Part shown: piece after piece, positions 51,591-57,329 of the stretch
Layout of the letters: the number at the start of each line of letters is the position of its first letter
Position numbering within the stretch: the first letter of the stretch is position 1
NCBI GenBank assembly: GCA_017961575.1
Contig: JAGCXA010000026.1
Location: forward strand, 1 to 57,329
Origin: Clostridia bacterium
Lineage (GTDB): Bacteria > Bacillota > Clostridia > Oscillospirales > CAG-272
Direction: 5' to 3'
DNA: 57,329 nt
Notes under the pieces: generated by a model
Seen by the model: only the letters and a program-made list of their open reading frames with translations
Database searches by the model: none
Told to the model about the DNA's origin: nothing
Translations under genes and position numbers: made by a program

Positions 51591-51686
51591 CTTTTTTTAC
51601 TTTCGGCTACCCCGGCGCCCTTCATCCCGTTTACTCCCCGCGCGGATCAAGATACCGAGAAACACAGAAAGAAAGGAAGAAACACT

Positions 51687-54515
51687 ATGCAAAAAAGAGC
51701 CCGAATTCACCGGACGGTAACGTCCCTCCTCCTCACGTTTGCGATGCTGTTTTTCAGCGTCGCGGCGTTTTGCCCGACGAAAACGCTTTCTGCCGGGAGC
51801 GGCTCACCTTCAAAATTGAGGTGTATGATGCTTAATCCTTCTCTGTCGTACGACGACCCCACGATCAGGCTTCGCTTTGCGTTCACGGTTAATTTCGATT
51901 TTGAGGGGGATGTCGGGATCGTGTACTCGCTCCACAATCAGAACCCGACTATGGGCGGTCCGAGCTGTATGAACAGTTCGGGGACGCTTTGTTCCTTGAC
52001 AACTTACATCGGTTGGTACGATGGAGCGCTTAGCCCCGGGTTTGGAAGGAGATGGGCGATCGCGGAGACCTTTACGATCACAAAAGCCCACTATGACGAT
52101 CCGATTTACATCCGGGCATATGCCTACAACGGTTCCGGGATTCAGTATTCCTATGTCTTGGTCACGTCTGTCTGGGCTGTTTTTATGAGAGAATGGAACA
52201 ATAGCGACGCTATATTCACTTCAACCGACTTCGGGGAGAACAATATAACGTCGGATCTGGACGCGGTAGCGACCAAGCATTATAACGATCCTCTGACCAC
52301 TCCTATAGGCGAGCATCCGCGCGTTCTCTTTAACGAAAGCGACGTTCCCGGCATTGTCACGGCTTTCAACAACGCGCCCGCAAAAACAAAGTCCCAGTAC
52401 GACGGAGTGTCCGAACGCTACCAGAAAGTGACGGCAAACCCGCCCGACGGGATCCTTTCCGGCGGAAACTATAACGCGAAAACGTTAAACGATATCCAAT
52501 TACTTGCGCTCCTGTATCAGATGACGGGGAACCAGACGTTCGGTTACCGGGCGATCTACGCGATCAAAAACGTTCTGAAAACCATGAGCACCAACTGGAC
52601 AATGGGCGACAAGTGCCGTAATTACGGACACGTGATGTACGTCGCCGCGTGCGTTTACGACTGGTGCCACGATCTGACCACATCCAGAGACAGGCAGCAG
52701 ATCGTCAGGGGCGTCCAGAACAAGTGCTGTCAGGGCGGCAGGATGGAGATCGACTTCCCGCCTCAAAGCCAGGGCGCGATCTCGGATCACGGCACCGAGC
52801 ACCAGCTTCTGCGCGATTATCTCTCGTTCGCCATCGCGATCTACGACGAGTACCCCGGTTGGTGGGATTATATCGCGGGACGGTTCTATCAGGAGTACGT
52901 TCCGGTCAGAAACGAATTCTACAAGGCGGGGATGGTACCGCAGGGGGTCTCAAACTATTTGCGCCTCCGCTTCGCGTCCGACCTGTACTCGGCGCTCCTG
53001 ATCAAGGCGGCGACCGGCACGTTCCCCTACGCCAGCCAAAGCAATATGCAGAAAGTCATGCGAACCGTGTACGCCTACGAACTTCCCAGATTGTCCACCG
53101 GCGGCGAACTGCACGCGTTCGCTTCGGGTGACAACCAAACATGGGACAAGGATTTTCAGGACTTCGGAAAGGATTCTTTGTTTGCGTCGCATCTGTTCAA
53201 CGACCGGACTGCCAGGGCAATGCTGAAAAGACTCGAATGGAGTTACAGCGCGTTCGACGATCATCTGACGATGCGGGCGAGCGTCGCGGAATACCTGATC
53301 TGTTCTTCGAGCGGTGTTACGCCCGCCTCGAGTAGCCATTCCGGGGTAAAAAGGATCGTCTACAACGGCGGCTGGCTCGGACAGATCATTACCCGTACAG
53401 ATTGGCAAGGGAACGATATAGCGGCGACCCTGATGAAGATCGGTTGCCGCATGGCGTCGGGTCATGAACACGCCGACGCGGGACAGTTCCAGATCTGGTA
53501 CAAAGGAATGCTCGCGGGCGACACCGGCGCCTACGATACGTATGACCGGGCAGGGAACGTTGATCCTCATTTCTTCCAGTATCATCAGGCGACGGTCGCG
53601 CACAACTGCATCGTGCTCGGCAACGACGAGGGGCAGAATCAGCCCCCCGAAACCGGGAATTTCAACAACTGGATGACCAACAATATCTATAAGACCGGCA
53701 CGGTCACGGGCGTGCGGTACGGCTTTATGGACGCGGATCCGGAGGCGCCCGACTACGCCTATATTGCGGGCGACCTGACCCCGGCGTACAGCGGTACCGG
53801 TAAGGTCTCGTCGTATGAGCGCCGGATGCTGACCGTTTACGATACCGCCGACCATGACAACGAGAAACTCTACTTCTTCGTGTACGACAACATCACCACG
53901 ATGAACAAAAATTATCAAAAGAAGTTTTTGCTCCACGTACCGACGAACCCGACGGTTTCCGGGAATAAGGTGACCGTCACCAACGCGCAAGGCGGGAGAC
54001 TCGTTCTGCAAAACGTTTTCGGCGGTGCCACCATCTCCAAGGTCGGCGGCGTCGTCTTCACGGACGGCGAATACAATTCCACCGCTTCCAGCAACTATAA
54101 GGTCAACGGCACGCAGATAACGAACGTGGCAGGGACTACCACCTACGACGGATTTTGGGGGCGCGTCGAGATCAAAACCAATACGTCAAGCGCTAACAGC
54201 GAACTGCTGAACGCGATGTACGTCTGCGACGCGAACGTCGACCCCAACCTGACCGCGCAAGGTTTCTCGTCGTCGAACGTCAAGGGGACCGTTCTCGGCA
54301 ACACCGCGGCGGTGTTCGTGAAATCATCGGCCCCGCTCTCCTATTCGTTCTCGGTGCCCGGTTCGGGAACAAAGTGGTTTTACGTTTCCGGCGTCGCCGA
54401 CGGAAACTGGAAAATCAAGAGAAACGGGACCACCGTCCACGAAAGCAAGTCGGCGACGGGCGGACTTCTCATTTTCGATGCGCAGACCGGCACCATCGAA
54501 ATCATCAAACAGTAA
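51687..54515 (+). CDS. Secreted heparinase II/III-like protein
   Basis: The 942-residue exported protein has a signal peptide (about 1-35). Its N-terminal module (about 40-190) resembles that of the EEP protein at 28-30 kb, including GIVYSLHNQNPT and PIYIRAYAYNGSG. A helical alpha/alpha-barrel part (about 215-540) contains YGHVMYVAACVYDWCHD and ISDHGTEHQLLRDYLSFAIA. A beta-sheet part has the family box SGHEHADAGQFQIWYKG and LAGDTGAYDTY. The His and Tyr residues suit a polysaccharide lyase of the heparinase II/III group. The C-terminal 100 residues may be a further beta domain. No anchoring motif is seen. The substrate is unknown; glycosaminoglycans or uronate-containing glycans are likely from the family. 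Confidence 0.82.
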   Translation: MQKRARIHRTVTSLLLTFAMLFFSVAAFCPTKTLSAGSGSPSKLRCMMLNPSLSYDDPTIRLRFAFTVNFDFEGDVGIVYSLHNQNPTMGGPSCMNSSGTLCSLTTYIGWYDGALSPGFGRRWAIAETFTITKAHYDDPIYIRAYAYNGSGIQYSYVLVTSVWAVFMREWNNSDAIFTSTDFGENNITSDLDAVATKHYNDPLTTPIGEHPRVLFNESDVPGIVTAFNNAPAKTKSQYDGVSERYQKVTANPPDGILSGGNYNAKTLNDIQLLALLYQMTGNQTFGYRAIYAIKNVLKTMSTNWTMGDKCRNYGHVMYVAACVYDWCHDLTTSRDRQQIVRGVQNKCCQGGRMEIDFPPQSQGAISDHGTEHQLLRDYLSFAIAIYDEYPGWWDYIAGRFYQEYVPVRNEFYKAGMVPQGVSNYLRLRFASDLYSALLIKAATGTFPYASQSNMQKVMRTVYAYELPRLSTGGELHAFASGDNQTWDKDFQDFGKDSLFASHLFNDRTARAMLKRLEWSYSAFDDHLTMRASVAEYLICSSSGVTPASSSHSGVKRIVYNGGWLGQIITRTDWQGNDIAATLMKIGCRMASGHEHADAGQFQIWYKGMLAGDTGAYDTYDRAGNVDPHFFQYHQATVAHNCIVLGNDEGQNQPPETGNFNNWMTNNIYKTGTVTGVRYGFMDADPEAPDYAYIAGDLTPAYSGTGKVSSYERRMLTVYDTADHDNEKLYFFVYDNITTMNKNYQKKFLLHVPTNPTVSGNKVTVTNAQGGRLVLQNVFGGATISKVGGVVFTDGEYNSTASSNYKVNGTQITNVAGTTTYDGFWGRVEIKTNTSSANSELLNAMYVCDANVDPNLTAQGFSSSNVKGTVLGNTAAVFVKSSAPLSYSFSVPGSGTKWFYVSGVADGNWKIKRNGTTVHESKSATGGLLIFDAQTGTIEIIKQ

Positions 54516-54529
54516 GGGAAAAACGGTAT

Positions 54530-54989
54530 TTGCCGCCCGACGGAACTCCGTCGGGCGGCGCGATATACGGAGCGCGACGCGCTCCGTTCGATATAATTGC
54601 CGCGGGCGTGCCGCGGCAATTTCGATATATTGCCCTGCGGGCAATTCGATATGCGCTCTTCGGCGCGTGAACGAGGGAGGACGCAAGCGGCGCGATATGT
54701 TTGCTTCGCAAACGCGATATAAAGCGTGCCAAAGGCACGGTTAGGCGATCTCATGTATTCGCTTCGCTCATACGCGATATGCGCCTGCGGCGCGTGAACG
54801 GGGGAAGGCAAAACGGCGGTTTCTTTCGCGTCGCGAAAAGGGGGCAGGGGGATCCCCCGCGACATATCGCGTTTTGCGTGGACACACGCAAAACATATCG
54901 TGCCGTCCGTTTGACGGCATATCGCGTTTCGAGGCGGGGGATCTCCGCCTCGAAACATATCGCGCGAAACGCATTTGCGTTTCGCATTT
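54530..54989. repeat. Hairpin array with CGATAT linkers
   Basis: At least ten small hairpins with different stems are joined by the constant linker (G)CGATAT in the first half and its complement ATATCG(CG) in the second, so the array is arranged head-to-head. Examples: ATTGCCGCGG / CCGCGGCAAT, GTTTGC-TTC-GCAAAC, TGCCGTC / GACGGCA, TTTCGAGGCGG / CCGCCTCGAAA. No gene is present; the frames across it are spurious. Confidence 0.8.
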
Positions 54990-54995
54990 TTCCCC

Positions 54996-55025
54996 TTGAC
55001 ATTCCGTTCCCCTTCGTGCTATAAT
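54996..55025 (+). promoter_or_regulatory. Promoter of the HPr-like gene
   Basis: TTGACA (54996-55001), 18 bp, TATAAT (55020-55025). It is directly after the hairpin array. Right behind it lies a near-palindrome TGTAAACGTTACA (55031-55043), a possible operator. Confidence 0.8.
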
Positions 55026-55064
55026 CCTATTGTAAACGTTACAGACCGAAAGGGGATGATTTGT

Positions 55065-55304
55065 ATGAAGAAAGAAGCAATGATCCGTCTGTCCACGATC
55101 GCCGACGTACGCGAGTTCGTCGAGATCGTCACCGCCTCCGCCCGTCACGAGATCGATCTCGCCAGCGGACGGTACGTCGTGGACGGGAAGTCCATTATGG
55201 GGATTTTCAGTCTCGACCTCTCCAAACCGATCCTGATGACGGTGCACGGCGACCACGCCGAGGAACTTCTCGAAAAACTGCAGAAGTTCGTCGTCAAGGA
55301 CTGA
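55065..55304 (+). CDS. HPr-like protein lacking the phospho-histidine
   Basis: The 79-residue protein has the HPr fold. The Ser site is intact: VDGKSIMGIFSLDLSK (Ser43, equal to Ser46 of HPr). At the HARPA active-site position, however, it has ADVREFV, so no phospho-His can form; like Crh, it could only be regulated by Ser phosphorylation. The ATG at 55065 follows AAAGGGGATG. An upstream frame to 54975 is not used. It has a promoter and a terminator of its own. Confidence 0.85.
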   Translation: MKKEAMIRLSTIADVREFVEIVTASARHEIDLASGRYVVDGKSIMGIFSLDLSKPILMTVHGDHAEELLEKLQKFVVKD

Positions 55305-55314
55305 CGGACGAAAA

Positions 55315-55346
55315 AAAGGGCGCTTCGCGAACGGCGAAGCGCCTTT
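55315..55346. terminator. Bidirectional terminator between the HPr-like gene and glpK
   Basis: AAAAGGGCGCTTCG / CGAAGCGCCTTTT with T- and A-runs, between convergent genes. Confidence 0.82.
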
Positions 55347-55396
55347 TCATTTTTCGCGCGGAGCGCGGCGGAGAACCGCGTCCCCGTCGTCCCGCG

Positions 55397-56890
55397 TCAT
55401 TTCTCCGCCCACGCGAGCGAGCGTTCGACGGCGCGTTTCCACGCGCGCATTTTCTCCTCGCGCCAGGCGTCGTTTTGCCTCGCGTCGATCCTTGTTTCCT
55501 CGGTGATGAGCGACGCGACCTCGTTTTCCGAGGCGTAGAGTCCGACCCCGATCCCGGCGAGCGCCGCGGCGCCGAAGGCGGTCGATTCGATGCAGGAGGG
55601 ACGCACGACGGGGATGCCCAGCAGATCCGCCTGGAATTCAAGCAGGAATCGGTTGGCGGACGCGCCGCCGTCGACCCGGAGTTCCGCGATCTTCTTGCCC
55701 GTGACGCGCTCCATCAGGGCGATCATTTCGGCGGTCTGGTACGCCATGGATTCCAGCGTCGCCCGAACGATATGGTTCCGGTTGGTCGCGCGCGTGATCC
55801 CGATCAGGGTCCCCCGCGCCGTCGGATCCCAGTAGGGCGCGCCAAGCCCGGTGAAGGCGGGTACGAGATAGACTCCGCCCGTGTCCTCGACCTTGCGGGC
55901 GAGTTTTTCGGTCTCCGCCGCCGTCTTGACGATCCCGAGTTGATCGCGGAGCCATTGCACCGCAGACCCGCAGACGAAGACCGAGCCCTCGAGGGCGTAG
56001 TTGACGAGATCCCCGATCTGCCACGCGACGGTCGAGACCAGCCCCTCGTCCTGTTCGACCGGGGCGGTCCCGGTGTTCATCAGCAGGAAGCCGCCCGTCC
56101 CGTAGGTGTTTTTGAGCGAGCCGGGGGTATGGCACCCCTCGCCGAACAGCGCCGCCTGCTGATCCCCGGCGATCCCGGTGATGGGGATCCCCGCCCCGAG
56201 CACGTCGGGCGCGGCGTAGCCGAACAGCCCCGAAGAGGGAAGCACCGTCGGCAGAATCTCGCGCGGGATCCCGAACAGATCGAGCAACTCGTCGTCCCAC
56301 GAGAGCGTGTGGATGTTGAAGAGCATCGTCCGGCTGGCGTTCGAGACGTCGGTCGCGTGGACGCGCCCCCCGGTCAGTTTCCAGAGCAGCCACGAGTCTA
56401 CTGTCCCGAAACAGACCTCGCCCCGCTTCGCCTTTTCCAAGGCGCCGGGGACGTTTTGGAAGATCCATTCGAGTTTCGTCGCCGAGAAGTAGGGATCGGG
56501 GAGAAGCCCGGTCTTTTCCCGGATCATCCCGGAAAGCCCCGCCGCCCGCAGTTCCTCGCACCGCGCGGCGGTGCGCCGACATTGCCAGACGATGGCGCGG
56601 CAGAGCGGCGCCCCGGTCTTCTTGTCCCAGACGATCGTGGTTTCGCGCTGATTGGTGATCCCGATCGCGCGCACGCTGCGCCAGGTCGCCCCGGTTTTGA
56701 GCAGGGCTTCCGACGCGACGCCGATCTGCGACGACCAGATCTCCATCGGATCGTGTTCGACCCATCCCTCGCGGGGGAAGTACTGCGGAAACTCGTGCGC
56801 GGCGGACGCGACGATCGCGCCCTTTTCGTCAAAGAGGATACAGCGGGAACTCGTCGTCCCCTGATCCAGCGCCATCAGATAGTTCGGCAT
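55397..56890 (-). CDS. glpK: Glycerol kinase
   Basis: This 497-residue FGGY kinase phosphorylates glycerol to sn-glycerol-3-phosphate. It begins MPNYLMALDQGTTSSRCILF and has GWVEHDPMEIW, GITNQRETTIVWDKKTG, GIAGDQQAALFGEGC, PAFTGLGAPYWDP, GITRATNRNHIVRATLESMA and ELRVDGGASANRFLLEFQAD, the full set of landmarks for GlpK. The frame is open upstream through the hairpin array, but the ATG at 56890 follows AAAGGAA at proper distance and begins as in the family. No glycerol facilitator or dehydrogenase is in the window. Confidence 0.96.
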   Translation of the reverse strand: MPNYLMALDQGTTSSRCILFDEKGAIVASAAHEFPQYFPREGWVEHDPMEIWSSQIGVASEALLKTGATWRSVRAIGITNQRETTIVWDKKTGAPLCRAIVWQCRRTAARCEELRAAGLSGMIREKTGLLPDPYFSATKLEWIFQNVPGALEKAKRGEVCFGTVDSWLLWKLTGGRVHATDVSNASRTMLFNIHTLSWDDELLDLFGIPREILPTVLPSSGLFGYAAPDVLGAGIPITGIAGDQQAALFGEGCHTPGSLKNTYGTGGFLLMNTGTAPVEQDEGLVSTVAWQIGDLVNYALEGSVFVCGSAVQWLRDQLGIVKTAAETEKLARKVEDTGGVYLVPAFTGLGAPYWDPTARGTLIGITRATNRNHIVRATLESMAYQTAEMIALMERVTGKKIAELRVDGGASANRFLLEFQADLLGIPVVRPSCIESTAFGAAALAGIGVGLYASENEVASLITEETRIDARQNDAWREEKMRAWKRAVERSLAWAEK

Positions 56891-56938
56891 AACGTTCCTT
56901 TCGTCCGCGCGGAGCGCGGAGTGACGTGTTATACGTTT

Positions 56939-57329
56939 CCAAATCCGCTCGCAGAGCGGTATGTAATCCGTGCAAAGCACGGCATGTAATCTGCCCGAAG
57001 GGCAGTATGTAATCCACCCGAAGGGTGGTATGTAACCAATGCGAAGCATTGTATGGAATTCCCCGCAGGGCGACGTACCAAGTCTTCCCCTTGAGGGGAA
57101 GATGTCACGGAGTGACAGATGAGGTGGCGCCGGGTTTTTTCGTCCCTTGCGAATACCGTACCGCTTGCGGGGCAAGCGGATTACATACCACCCCGCGCGG
57201 CGGGGTGGATTACATACGCGCCTGCGGCGCAATTACATACCGATCGCGGAGCGATCGGATTACATCCACCCCCGTTGGAGGTGATTTGGAAACGACGAAT
57301 TACATACCGTCCGCTTCGCGGACGGATTA
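56939..57329. repeat. Hairpin array with GTATGTAATC linkers
   Basis: Short hairpins, each with its own stem, are separated by GTATGTAATC; after a central block the linker appears reversed as GGATTACATAC. Stems seen: CCGCTC-GCA-GAGCGG, CCGTGC-AAA-GCACGG, CTGCCC-GAA-GGGCAG, CCACCC-GAA-GGGTGG, CAATGC-GAA-GCATTG, then reversed CCACCCCGC-GCG-GCGGGGTGG, CCGATCGC-GGA-GCGATCGG and CGTCCGC-TTC-GCGGACG. The array runs off the window end. It lies upstream of glpK and contains no gene. Confidence 0.85.
57081..57134. repeat. REP/MITE-like palindrome unit
   Basis: TCTTCCCC-TTGA-GGGGAAGA followed by TGTCACGGAGTGACA and GATGAGGTGGCGCCGG, two hairpins in series with a conserved tail. Such units recur in gut Clostridia genomes. 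It forms the turning point of the surrounding array. Confidence 0.65.

Noticed and set aside
55031-55043. Full cre (CcpA) site at the HPr-like promoter
   Set aside because: TGTAAACGTTACA is one base shorter than the 14-bp consensus, so I list it only as a possible operator.
56939-57329. CRISPR array with GTATGTAATC repeats
   Set aside because: The repeated part is only about 10 bp and the parts between are self-complementary hairpins, not random spacers.

Overview
The window is a GC-rich piece of chromosome from a member of the Clostridia (Bacillota), probably an uncultured gut-type lineage. The evidence is a one-chain glycyl-tRNA synthetase, mtaB, a DUF1540 Cys-rich protein, a TIGR03960/DUF2344 radical-SAM pair, a tig-clpP-clpX order, ER/SipW-type signal peptidases, a T-box leader, tandem c-di-GMP-I riboswitches, AGGAGG-type ribosome sites and frequent TTG/GTG starts. 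No phage, transposase or CRISPR locus is visible. Most of the window is core metabolism and housekeeping, broken by non-coding repeat arrays and one large accessory-looking operon.

Layout. 1-2.8 kb: end of a radical-SAM gene, DUF2344 partner, a broken VanX-type D-Ala-D-Ala dipeptidase and alanine racemase. 2.8-6.4 kb: AraC regulator, HtrA-like lipoprotein protease, DUF4363 and DUF421 membrane proteins. 6.4-10.8 kb: mtaB, glycyl-tRNA synthetase and a phospholipase D/cardiolipin-synthase-like enzyme. 10.8-15.5 kb: clpX, clpP and tig (trigger factor with a long Lys/Ala/Pro tail), a metallophosphoesterase and DUF1540. 15.5-21.3 kb: thrC, an M19 dipeptidase, yraN, rnhB, rbgA and two adjacent signal peptidases I, one of which lacks both catalytic residues. 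21.3-23 kb: Y-family polymerase and a small protein. 23-28 kb: divergent amino-sugar locus (GH20 and AraC against nagB-like and nagA). 28-31.5 kb: secreted EEP-domain protein, an 85-bp tandem repeat, and the tmRNA gene.

31.5-45.1 kb is the centrepiece. A consensus promoter is followed by two tandem c-di-GMP-I riboswitches, whose 3' edge forms an alternative intrinsic terminator, so an ON switch is predicted. The genes behind it encode a degenerate EAL protein, a membrane-anchored protein and two paralogous exported proteins with SipW-type N-termini (FAWFSMN / FAWLSMN), all three sharing a C-terminal W-[LIV]-EG motif. A second promoter drives an ER-type signal peptidase, a membrane-tethered McrB-like AAA+ ATPase, a DUF2357/McrC-like protein with a coiled coil and EPVEE repeats, a second ER-type signal peptidase, a small coiled-coil protein and an intact EAL phosphodiesterase with a dead GGDEF domain. 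I read this as a c-di-GMP-controlled surface-fibre or matrix export system with built-in negative feedback. That reading is inference; the genes, motifs and riboswitches are visible.

45-57.3 kb: cation/proton antiporter, small membrane protein, RlmI-like methyltransferase, AlaX-type editing protein, a tyrosine-specifier T-box ahead of a sodium:solute symporter, a secreted heparinase II/III-like protein, a HPr-like protein lacking the phospho-histidine, and glycerol kinase. Two arrays of small hairpins with constant linkers (CGATAT, and GTATGTAATC) fill the gaps before the HPr-like gene and upstream of glpK.
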